A program made the position numbers and the translations under genes. Below the pieces are notes generated by a model. That model was given only the letters and a program-made list of their open reading frames with translations, was not told the origin of the DNA and did no database searches. A stretch of 64,000 nucleotides of DNA from Neomelitea salexigens DSM 19753. Its GTDB lineage: Bacteria; Pseudomonadota; Gammaproteobacteria; Pseudomonadales; Spongiibacteraceae. Each line of letters begins with the position of its first letter. The first letter of the stretch is position 1. Positions 24,429-30,990 of the stretch are shown one piece after another. The stretch is from the NCBI RefSeq assembly GCF_000422345.1, contig NZ_AULP01000003.1:124001-188000 (forward strand), given 5' to 3'.

Positions 24429-24992
24429 ATGTCTGTTAACACACCCCTCATCGCCTTACTCGCTGGCTCTCTCGCCGTATCGGCCATCGCCGAGCCCCGG
24501 CCCAATGCTGCTGAAATGCAAGCGCAGGCCCTGCCTATCGTGAAACGCTTTGGTGCCACCTTGAAGCCGCAGTTGCAGGCAGCAGTGAAGTCGGGAGGCT
24601 TTGCCCATGCCATCAACGTGTGTGCGGATATCGCGCCGGCCATTGCCGCGCAGATTAGCCAGGACACGGGGTGGACAGTTAAGCGAGTCAGTCTCAAAGC
24701 GCGCAACCCCAATGCGGTGCCCGACGTCTATGAACGCGGCGTGCTCGAAGATTTTGAGCGGCGTAAGGCTGAGGGAGAGGCGGTCGCGGCGCTAAACGAT
24801 GGCCAATGGCAGGATGGCCGCTATCGCTTTATGAAGGCGCAAGGCGTTGAAGGTTTGTGCCTGAATTGCCACGGCAGTAATTTGACACCGCCGGTAGTAA
24901 AAGCCTTGTCGCAGCGCTACCCCCAAGACCGTGCGACGGGCTATGCCGTGGGAGACATTCGCGGCGCGATCAGCCTGATCGCCCCAGAATAG
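24429..24992 (+). CDS. DUF3365 (Tll0287-like) c-type haem protein
   Basis: A 187-residue exported protein with signal peptide (LIALLAGSLAVSAIAE) and a haem-binding CLNCH motif (Cys144, Cys147, His148). The fold region (VKSGGFAHAINVCADIAPAIAAQ; GWTVKRVSLKARNPNAVPD) matches the DUF3365/Tll0287-like haem sensor family, in which a c-type haem protein may sense redox state or gas. ATG at 24429 has GGAG 7 bases upstream; the ATG at 24408 is possible. It sits between the TonB receptor and the steroid operon. Whether it belongs to either is unclear. Confidence 0.82.
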   Translation: MSVNTPLIALLAGSLAVSAIAEPRPNAAEMQAQALPIVKRFGATLKPQLQAAVKSGGFAHAINVCADIAPAIAAQISQDTGWTVKRVSLKARNPNAVPDVYERGVLEDFERRKAEGEAVAALNDGQWQDGRYRFMKAQGVEGLCLNCHGSNLTPPVVKALSQRYPQDRATGYAVGDIRGAISLIAPE

Positions 24993-25050
24993 GCGGGTGT
25001 TCGACTCGTCTTTTTGGAGGTCGTCCATTCGGATGGGCAGCTGAGCGCAG

Positions 25051-25064
25051 TTGATCTATATCAA
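25051..25064. promoter_or_regulatory. FNR/Anr-type box
   Basis: TTGAT-CTAT-ATCAA is a perfect match to the FNR/Anr consensus TTGAT-N4-ATCAA, located 84-97 bases before the kshA start codon. FNR-type proteins activate or repress under low oxygen. If it is a class II activator site (centred at -41.5), transcription would begin near 25099. No FNR gene is in the window, so the binding protein is assumed to be encoded elsewhere. Confidence 0.6.
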
Positions 25065-25104
25065 ATTCCAGGAGCGGGGCGCCCCTTACTCTGTGTGCCA
25101 TGAG

Positions 25105-25123
25105 CTGTCACAAGTGGTGACAG
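25105..25123. promoter_or_regulatory. Inverted repeat upstream of the steroid operon
   Basis: CTGTCAC-N5-GTGACAG is a perfect 7-bp inverted repeat with a 5-base centre, ending 24 bases before the ATG of kshA. It has no T-run and precedes an operon, so an operator for a dimeric repressor (TetR or GntR type) is more likely than a terminator. The cognate regulator was not identified. Confidence 0.5.
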
Positions 25124-25147
25124 CATCGAACACCGAGGACAGCCGCC

Positions 25148-26224
25148 ATGAACAAGCCCCTGCGCGAACCCTACATTATCGAAACCAAGCCCCTGCCAGA
25201 GCGCTACGCGAGGGGCTGGCATTGTCTGGGCAAAGCCAGCAGTTTTGGCTGCGAGCCTGCGGCATTAAATTATTTTGGCAGTAAATGGGTGGCGTTTCGC
25301 GGAGAGGAGAGCGGCGAGCTATTTGTGGTCGGCTCGTATTGCCCACATATGGGGGCGGACCTGAGCCGTGGCAAAGTGTGCGGAAACTCGCTGCGCTGCC
25401 CCTTCCATGAGTGGAGCTGGGGTGGCGATGGGGTGTGTGACGATATCCCCTATGCCGACCGCATTCCCCCGAAAGCAGTGATTCCCTCGATGCCGGTTAT
25501 GGAAGAAAACGGCCTCGCCTTTGTCTGGCACGACCCGGAGGGTCACCCACCCATTCCCGAGCAGCGTCCACGCCGCAACAGTGATTATTTTTCTGGGGAG
25601 TGGTCCGACTGGAATATTGCCGAATTTACCATTCACTCCAACTGTCGTGAGCTGGTCGATAACATGGCCGATATGGCGCACTTCGGCCCTGTTCACTACT
25701 CCCAAGTGCAGACCTTCAAAAACATTCAAGACGGGCACACCTACACTCAGGTGATGTCTGGTGGCCACGATATTCTGGCCGACGAGGGCCAGGGCTTTAC
25801 CTCCGTTGCAACCTACGAAGGGCCCGCGTATATGACCACTACCATGGTCGGTTCGATGGACGGGCGAGAAGTGATGACCCACCTGCTGGTGAGCCACGTG
25901 CCGGTAAACATGGAAGAGTTCATCATTCGCTTAGGCGTCATGGTTAAAAAAGACCCCAGCCTGAGCGAAGAGGGAAACGCCGCCTTAGTGCAAGCGTACA
26001 CGCAGATGTCAGTCGACTCCTTCGTGCAGGACGTCGAAATTTGGAACAACAAAGTTCGCATTGATAACCCACTAATGTGCGACGGCGACGGCCCGATTAA
26101 TATGCTGCGCAAGTGGTACAGTCAGTTCTACATGGATGTTGCGGACATCCCGGATAACATCACCGCGCTGAAAGAGCACGAAACGCGTATCAAGTACCCC
26201 CACGCTCAGGCGGAGTCAGAGTAA
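25148..26224 (+). CDS. kshA: Rieske oxygenase, 3-ketosteroid 9-alpha-hydroxylase type (KshA-like)
   Basis: Terminal oxygenase component that would hydroxylate a steroid at C9, opening ring B. The 358 residues contain a Rieske [2Fe-2S] site CPH...CPFH (Cys65, His67, Cys84, His87) and a mononuclear iron site (Asn172/Asp175 with His178 and His183 in DNMADMAHFGPVHY, and Asp295 in QDVEIW). The stretch PHMGADLSRGKVCGNSLRCP and WSWGGDGVC closely follow mycobacterial KshA. A reductase partner (KshB) is not present nearby. The gene is first of a four-gene operon, and its stop overlaps the next ATG. Other Rieske oxygenases acting on bulky terpenoids are the main alternative. Confidence 0.82.
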   Translation: MNKPLREPYIIETKPLPERYARGWHCLGKASSFGCEPAALNYFGSKWVAFRGEESGELFVVGSYCPHMGADLSRGKVCGNSLRCPFHEWSWGGDGVCDDIPYADRIPPKAVIPSMPVMEENGLAFVWHDPEGHPPIPEQRPRRNSDYFSGEWSDWNIAEFTIHSNCRELVDNMADMAHFGPVHYSQVQTFKNIQDGHTYTQVMSGGHDILADEGQGFTSVATYEGPAYMTTTMVGSMDGREVMTHLLVSHVPVNMEEFIIRLGVMVKKDPSLSEEGNAALVQAYTQMSVDSFVQDVEIWNNKVRIDNPLMCDGDGPINMLRKWYSQFYMDVADIPDNITALKEHETRIKYPHAQAESE

Positions 26225-27117
26225 TGTCACTGACACGCATTAACGCTCTTGGTTATGTGCTGATCGAGACCCGTGACACCGCCCAGTGGGCGCACTTTCT
26301 CACGCAGGTTGTTGGCCTGCAGGCGGCGGGCCGCTCGGCGGACTGGGACCTCTATAAAATGGACGCTTACTGCTGGCGAGTCGCTGTCGTGCACGGCGAG
26401 CGTGAGCGCTTTCATACAGCGGGCTGGGAGCTTGCCGCCTATGAGGATTTGGAAGCGCTGAGTACGCGTTTGGCCGAGCAGGGCGTACACGTCAGCCGCC
26501 TGAGCGATACCGCATGCGCGCAGCGCAAAATACGTGACGGACTGGCCCTTAACGACCCTAGCGGTCAGCGAGTTGAACTGGTGAAAAGCTGCGCGCTGGA
26601 CTGTTTAGCCCTGCAAAGCGATGTCGGTGTGCCAGCGTTTGAAACCGGTTTCAACGGTGACATGGGGCTGGGGCACTATGTGTTGCCGACCCGAGAGTTC
26701 GACGCCTGTATCGATTTTTATCACAGGCTGCTGGGTTTTGAGTTTACCGACTCCATGCAGCTGGGCGAGCAGGGCCTGCGCTTTCTTCATGTCGATAACC
26801 CCCGGCACCACAGCCTGGCCATTTATCAAGACCCGAATCCGGCGGCGAGTGGCTGTGTGCACCTGATGTTTGAGGTGCCAGACCTCGATCAACTGGGACT
26901 GTTCATGGACCGTTGCCGCAGCCACAACGTTGGTGTGGCCGCGTCGCTGGGCAAACACTGCAATGACCAGATGGTATCGGTGTATGTAAATAGCCCAGGC
27001 GGTTTTGCGATTGAGTTTGGCTGCGGCGGATTGCAGCTGGATTGGCAACACTACCGTCCCACCTTTAGTACGCGCCCCTCACAGTGGGGCCATCACTGGC
27101 AGCACGCCGACAACTAG
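26224..27117 (+). CDS. hsaC: Extradiol ring-cleavage dioxygenase (HsaC/TesB-like)
   Basis: A type I extradiol dioxygenase of 297 residues expected to cleave a catechol meta to the hydroxyls, as HsaC does to the aromatised A ring of steroids. It has two tandem VOC domains. The iron ligands lie in the second domain: His151 (LGHYVLP), His213 (CVHLMFEV) and Glu264 (FAIEFG). The catalytic His of the family lies in PRHHSLAI (His195/196). Biphenyl-type BphC enzymes share this architecture, and the KshA/HsaA neighbours favour a steroid catechol. It overlaps kshA by one base and ends 21 bases before the monooxygenase gene. Confidence 0.83.
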   Translation: MSLTRINALGYVLIETRDTAQWAHFLTQVVGLQAAGRSADWDLYKMDAYCWRVAVVHGERERFHTAGWELAAYEDLEALSTRLAEQGVHVSRLSDTACAQRKIRDGLALNDPSGQRVELVKSCALDCLALQSDVGVPAFETGFNGDMGLGHYVLPTREFDACIDFYHRLLGFEFTDSMQLGEQGLRFLHVDNPRHHSLAIYQDPNPAASGCVHLMFEVPDLDQLGLFMDRCRSHNVGVAASLGKHCNDQMVSVYVNSPGGFAIEFGCGGLQLDWQHYRPTFSTRPSQWGHHWQHADN

Positions 27118-27138
27118 CAAGAATTGAGGTAGAAAATA

Positions 27139-28320
27139 ATGAGTGATTTTAACCGTAGTAAACAGCTGTTGCTCGACGCCCGCGCCATGGTTCCCGCCCT
27201 GCTTGAGCGTCAAGGCGAGGCAGCGTCACTGGGTCGCCTGCCGGATGCCACCATTGCCGAGATGCAGCGCAGCGGATTTTTCAAGATTATGCAGCCAGCC
27301 CGCTACGGCGGCTATGAGCTTCCTCCCCAGCAATTTTTTGATGTGCAGCAAACCCTTGCCGAGGGCTGTATGTCGACCGCGTGGGTACTGGGCGTAGTCG
27401 CTATCCACAATTGGCAGCTGGGTATGTTTGACGACCGCGCACAGCAAGATGTGTGGGGCGACGACGACTCCACGTTGATCTCGTCCTCATACATGCCAGT
27501 GGGTAAGGTAAAACGTGTCGAAGGGGGGTATATGCTGTCTGGACACTGGGGTTTTTCCTCGGGTTCCAAACACTGTAAATGGGCATTTTTGGGGGGCATG
27601 GTGCCACCAGTGGCCGACGAAGCCCCGGACTACCGGACCTTTTTGGTGCCGCTGGGCGACTATGACATCGTCGATAACTGGGGTGTGAGCGGCCTTCAGG
27701 GAACGGGCTCGAACGACATCGTGATCAAAGAACCGGTGTTTGTACCCGAGTACCGCACCCACCGCAGTGCGGACGGTTTTAGCGGCGATAACCCAGGTTG
27801 TAAGGAAAATGCTAATGCCATTTTCCGCCTGCCGTTTGGACAGATTTTCACTCGCGCGGTTGCCTGCTCCTCCATTGGCGCCTTGCAGGGTGTGGTAGAC
27901 AGCTACGTTGAGGTGAATCGCAATCGCGTTGGTTTGAACGATGGTGCACGTGCGGCCAAAGACCCCAATGTGCAAATGGCTCTGGCCAATGCCGTGTCGG
28001 CAATTACCGAGTGCCGGGTAATGCTCAAAGATGATCTGGCGTATTTTGTGAATACCGCCGAGGCCGGTGACACACCCGCCATTGAGCAGCGCATTCAGCG
28101 CCGTTTCCACGCTGCCAGTATCTCCCGCAAGTGCGCCGATGCCGTGAATGAGCTTTTCATCGCCTGTGGCGCACAGGGAATCTTTTGCGGTCATCCGCTC
28201 AATCGTGCGTGGTTGGATATTAATGCTGGCCGCCAACACGTTGCGAATAACCCCTTCAAGTTTGGCCGCAATTTGGGTGCTACAATGCTGGGACAGCCGA
28301 ATACGGACTTCTTCCTTTGA
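27139..28320 (+). CDS. hsaA: Flavin-dependent monooxygenase, HsaA-like (acyl-CoA dehydrogenase fold)
   Basis: Oxygenase subunit of 393 residues that probably hydroxylates a phenolic steroid ring to the catechol cleaved by the preceding dioxygenase. It has the acyl-CoA-dehydrogenase fold of group D flavin monooxygenases. Conserved with HsaA are RLPD near the N-terminus, GGYMLSGHWGFSSGS, GLQGTGSNDIVIK and the C-terminal DINAGRQHVANNPFKFGRN. A small flavin reductase (HsaB) is expected as partner but is not in the window. A Shine-Dalgarno (TTGAGGTAGAAAATA) precedes it. Its stop lies 11 bases before the globin ATG. Confidence 0.84.
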   Translation: MSDFNRSKQLLLDARAMVPALLERQGEAASLGRLPDATIAEMQRSGFFKIMQPARYGGYELPPQQFFDVQQTLAEGCMSTAWVLGVVAIHNWQLGMFDDRAQQDVWGDDDSTLISSSYMPVGKVKRVEGGYMLSGHWGFSSGSKHCKWAFLGGMVPPVADEAPDYRTFLVPLGDYDIVDNWGVSGLQGTGSNDIVIKEPVFVPEYRTHRSADGFSGDNPGCKENANAIFRLPFGQIFTRAVACSSIGALQGVVDSYVEVNRNRVGLNDGARAAKDPNVQMALANAVSAITECRVMLKDDLAYFVNTAEAGDTPAIEQRIQRRFHAASISRKCADAVNELFIACGAQGIFCGHPLNRAWLDINAGRQHVANNPFKFGRNLGATMLGQPNTDFFL

Positions 28321-28331
28321 GTGAGGCTGCG

Positions 28332-28712
28332 ATGCAAACGCCATACGAGATTTTGGGTGAACGAGGTATTCGCGATGTTGTTGCCGAGTTCTATCGCTTG
28401 ATGGACAGTGAGCCAGCCTATGAAGAAATTCGCGCCATGCACACGCCGGACCTCGGTCCGGTAAGTGAGCAGCTGAGTCTGTATCTGATCAGCTGGATGG
28501 GCGGGCCCCCCGTGTATGCCGAGCGTAACGGCAGTATGTGCATTACCGCGGCGCACCGGGGCCTGGGGCTGGCTCCTAGACACAGTCAGCAATGGCTGGA
28601 CTGCTTCGCGCAGGCGTTGCAGCCGCGCGATGACGCCGAATTATTGCAAAAAATGCTGTTGCCAGCCTTGCGGCGAATCACTGATATGTTGGAGCGCTCA
28701 GCGGCTGAATGA
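28332..28712 (+). CDS. Group II truncated haemoglobin
   Basis: A 126-residue globin of the truncated, group II type. Tyr21 is the expected B10 tyrosine, GGPPVYAERNG matches the conserved E-helix/EF turn, His75 (TAAHRGLGL) is the expected proximal haem ligand and Trp88 (QQWLDCF) the conserved G8 tryptophan. Such globins bind O2 tightly and can help O2 chemistry or NO/peroxide defence. The ATG at 28332 has GTGAGG just upstream; a TTG at 28317 is a less likely start. Co-transcription with oxygenases is suggested by the 11-base gap. A role in supplying or sensing O2 for them is inference. Confidence 0.85.
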   Translation: MQTPYEILGERGIRDVVAEFYRLMDSEPAYEEIRAMHTPDLGPVSEQLSLYLISWMGGPPVYAERNGSMCITAAHRGLGLAPRHSQQWLDCFAQALQPRDDAELLQKMLLPALRRITDMLERSAAE

Positions 28713-28801
28713 CAAAATGGCAATGGCGCGATTGGGCATGATGGCGTAGCGTTGGTGGTGGGGCCTGCCCCTACTGCCAATAATAACAACAGGAACTGCC
28801 C

Positions 28802-29662
28802 ATGAAGCGATTTAGCTGCCTCCGCCGCGCTGCCGCGCTGGTGTTTGTACTGCCTTTTTTTGCCGCCTGCTCACCGGCCACCACAGCGCCTTCGCTGGCG
28901 CCCGTAGCAGAGCTTCGGCCCGGGATTTTGCAGGGCTATTTATCGCCGCAGGCGGTGCCGAATAGTCTGGCCTTGGTGTCGCCGCCGCCCACCCAGGGCA
29001 GCGCAGCAGAAGCCCTGGATCGGGCGATCAATGAACAGGTGTTGACGCTGCGCGAATCACCGCGCTGGCAACAGGCGCGCCGCGACGCAGAGTTGCGCTT
29101 TCCCGCCGCCGCAGACGTCTTTTCCTGCGCCTTGGATTTACCCATCAACACCGAACAAACCCCTCAGCTTTACCGCTTGCTTCGCCGCAGCCTGACCGAT
29201 GCGGGCTTTGCGACCTACGCAGCGAAGAATCACTATCAGCGCCAGCGCCCCTTTATGGTGAATGGCCAGGCCAGCTGTACCCCTGAACAAGAGAATTACC
29301 TGAGGAAGGATGGCTCATTTCCCTCGGGACACGCGGCGCTGGGCTGGGCCTGGGCACTGATTCTCGCGGAGCTAGCGCCCGAGCGGCAGGACGCGATTTT
29401 GGCCAGAGGGCGCGCCTTTGGCCAGAGCCGGGTGGTGTGCAATGTGCATTGGCAAAGCGATGTCCTGGAGGGGCGGGCTGTCGGTGCAGCAGCCGTCGCC
29501 GCCCTCCACAATAACGCTGAATTTACGCAGGCAATGCAGGCTGCACGTGTGGAATTGTCTACCTTGCGATCAGCCGGGGTGACAAGCCCTGGCAATTGCG
29601 CCTCTGAGGCGCAAGCTTTGTCGGATTTACCTGATGAAATACCCTGGCCTGCAAATCGTTAA
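28802..29662 (+). CDS. Class A non-specific acid phosphatase (PAP2 family), lipoprotein
   Basis: A 286-residue secreted phosphatase. A lipoprotein signal ends at FFAAC (Cys23). The three PAP2 active-site motifs are complete: K-x6-RP (KNHYQRQRP), PSGH (FPSGHAALGWA) and SR-x5-H-x3-D (SRVVCNVHWQSD). This pattern and length match PhoN-like class A acid phosphatases, which remove phosphate from many organic esters in the periplasm. It follows the globin gene by 89 bases and may have its own promoter. No clear Pho box was found upstream. Confidence 0.9.
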   Translation: MKRFSCLRRAAALVFVLPFFAACSPATTAPSLAPVAELRPGILQGYLSPQAVPNSLALVSPPPTQGSAAEALDRAINEQVLTLRESPRWQQARRDAELRFPAAADVFSCALDLPINTEQTPQLYRLLRRSLTDAGFATYAAKNHYQRQRPFMVNGQASCTPEQENYLRKDGSFPSGHAALGWAWALILAELAPERQDAILARGRAFGQSRVVCNVHWQSDVLEGRAVGAAAVAALHNNAEFTQAMQAARVELSTLRSAGVTSPGNCASEAQALSDLPDEIPWPANR

Positions 29663-29682
29663 CAGAGACGGGAAAACCCCGT

Positions 29683-29988
29683 TTATGACGACGTGTCGCC
29701 GCGGGTCTTCCACGGTGAGTCGCCGGGGGCGGGGCTTTCGGAAGCGGTTTTGGGCTCGGCTTTTTTAACGCGAATGGTCGCGCCGTCTATCTCTGTGCCG
29801 TTGAGCGCTTTCATCGCGACTTTTGCTTCCCCCGCTTTTGGCATTTCCACAAATGCAAAGCCCTTCGAGGCTTGTGTATTGGCATCTTTTACCACGGTGC
29901 ACGACTGTACAGCGCCGTAGGCTTCAAATTGCAGACGCAGTGCTTCGTCGGTAACGGCGCGGCTGAGGTTGCGAACCAATAGTTTCAT
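29683..29988 (-). CDS. RRM-domain RNA-binding protein
   Basis: A 101-residue cytoplasmic protein with a single RNA-recognition motif. RNP2 is LLVRNLS near the N-terminus and RNP1 is KGFAFVEM around residue 45. The ~20-residue tail is rich in Ser, Pro and acidic residues. Small bacterial RRM proteins of this kind are often cold-induced and bind single-stranded RNA. It is probably monocistronic. A short GC hairpin (ACGGG/CCCGT at 29668-29682) lies between its stop and that of the convergent phosphatase gene. Confidence 0.88.
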   Translation of the reverse strand: MKLLVRNLSRAVTDEALRLQFEAYGAVQSCTVVKDANTQASKGFAFVEMPKAGEAKVAMKALNGTEIDGATIRVKKAEPKTASESPAPGDSPWKTRGDTSS

Positions 29989-30055
29989 ACTTGGCCTGTC
30001 AGTACGGTAAGGGGGAGGGCACTATACGCCCTTTCCTCCGAGAATACCTGTCTGC

Positions 30056-30919
30056 TTAGCGGCTGTGCGACGCCAGAAATGCGGTAATAGCTGCTTGCGC
30101 AGTGGGTTCAGTGAGCAGGGGGGCATGCCCCGTATCGGCGATCTCCAGTACGTTGAGGTCAGGTTTGATGGCCTGCATGCGCGCCACGCAGTGGCGGCTG
30201 AGCAAGTCTGACAACTCGCCGCGCAACAGTAACATTGGTGTAGCGGCGGCGGCCTCAAACAGGGGCCACAGGTCCGGGGGGATGCCGTCGCTGTCCGCTT
30301 GCAGGGGGACGGCGATGTTGGGGTCGTAGTTCAATACCGGCTGGCCGTCGCTGTTTTCCACGTAAAGGTTGCGGGTAAAGGTTTGCCAGTCCTCATCATT
30401 AAATAGCGGGTACTCACGCTGTTGCGTATCGCGGGTACGCTGCACAGCCTCCTGCCAGGTGGTGATCGGTGGTGGACTTGCACAGACATAGGCCTTAATA
30501 CGCGCAATGCCTTCGGGGTTGGCTTCGGGGCCGATGTCGTTGATCACCGCGCCATGGATGCGCGCGCCCGATGTTGCGCACAATATCATCGAGGTTAGCC
30601 CGCCCAGCGATGTGCCGATCAGCTTCACCCTGTCCAATTGCTTGGCGTCCATCAGCGCCAGTACATCGGCGGCATAGGTAGCGGGTTGGTAGTTGTCTGG
30701 GTTGCCGTCGTAGTCAGAGCGGCCGCGGCCGCGCAGGTCAACGGCGAGCAGGTGATAGTGTGACGAGAGCTCCTCGCACAGCAGGGCAAAGTCTGCTGAG
30801 CTTCGCGTTAGTCCCGGAATACAAATGATACTGTCTGCGTTTTCATCGCCATATTCCCTTGCGTACAGTTTCAGTCCGTCGCTACTGGTATACCAATAGT
30901 CGTTATAGTTTTTAGACAT
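30056..30919 (-). CDS. Alpha/beta-hydrolase
   Basis: A 287-residue cytoplasmic alpha/beta-hydrolase without a signal peptide. The nucleophile elbow is GTSLGG, the acid is probably the Asp in LRGELSDLLS and the histidine is in DTGHAPLL. The oxyanion segment IPGLTRSSADF is also clear. The substrate is unknown; an ester or a meta-cleavage product is possible, but the GNSxGG motif typical of HsaD is absent. The ATG at 30919 gives a normal family N-terminus; upstream in-frame sequence overlaps the TonB receptor gene and is rejected. A strong terminator lies between it and the TonB receptor gene upstream, so it depends on read-through or its own promoter. Confidence 0.85.
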   Translation of the reverse strand: MSKNYNDYWYTSSDGLKLYAREYGDENADSIICIPGLTRSSADFALLCEELSSHYHLLAVDLRGRGRSDYDGNPDNYQPATYAADVLALMDAKQLDRVKLIGTSLGGLTSMILCATSGARIHGAVINDIGPEANPEGIARIKAYVCASPPPITTWQEAVQRTRDTQQREYPLFNDEDWQTFTRNLYVENSDGQPVLNYDPNIAVPLQADSDGIPPDLWPLFEAAAATPMLLLRGELSDLLSRHCVARMQAIKPDLNVLEIADTGHAPLLTEPTAQAAITAFLASHSR

Positions 30920-30938
30920 AATTGCTAGCTCATAGAGT

Positions 30939-30977
30939 AAAAAGGCCCGGAGGCAGCCAACGTGCCTGGCTCCGGGC
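30939..30977 (-). terminator. Rho-independent terminator of the TonB receptor gene
   Basis: On the minus strand a 7-bp outer stem (GCCCGGA/TCCGGGC, with an inner GGCA/TGCC stem) starts 14 bases after the receptor stop and is followed directly by TTTTT. This is a convincing intrinsic terminator separating the receptor gene from the hydrolase gene. Confidence 0.8.
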
Positions 30978-30990
30978 AACGGGGCGCGTA

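Noticed and set aside
25148-28712. Interpretation as a biphenyl-type (bph) operon
   Set aside because: The Rieske protein matches the KshA pattern, not BphA, and the flavin monooxygenase is HsaA-like; no ferredoxin or small oxygenase subunit is present.
30056-30919. Assignment of the alpha/beta-hydrolase as HsaD (meta-cleavage product hydrolase)
   Set aside because: The nucleophile elbow is GTSLGG rather than the GNSxGG typical of HsaD, and the gene is on the other strand near a different regulon.
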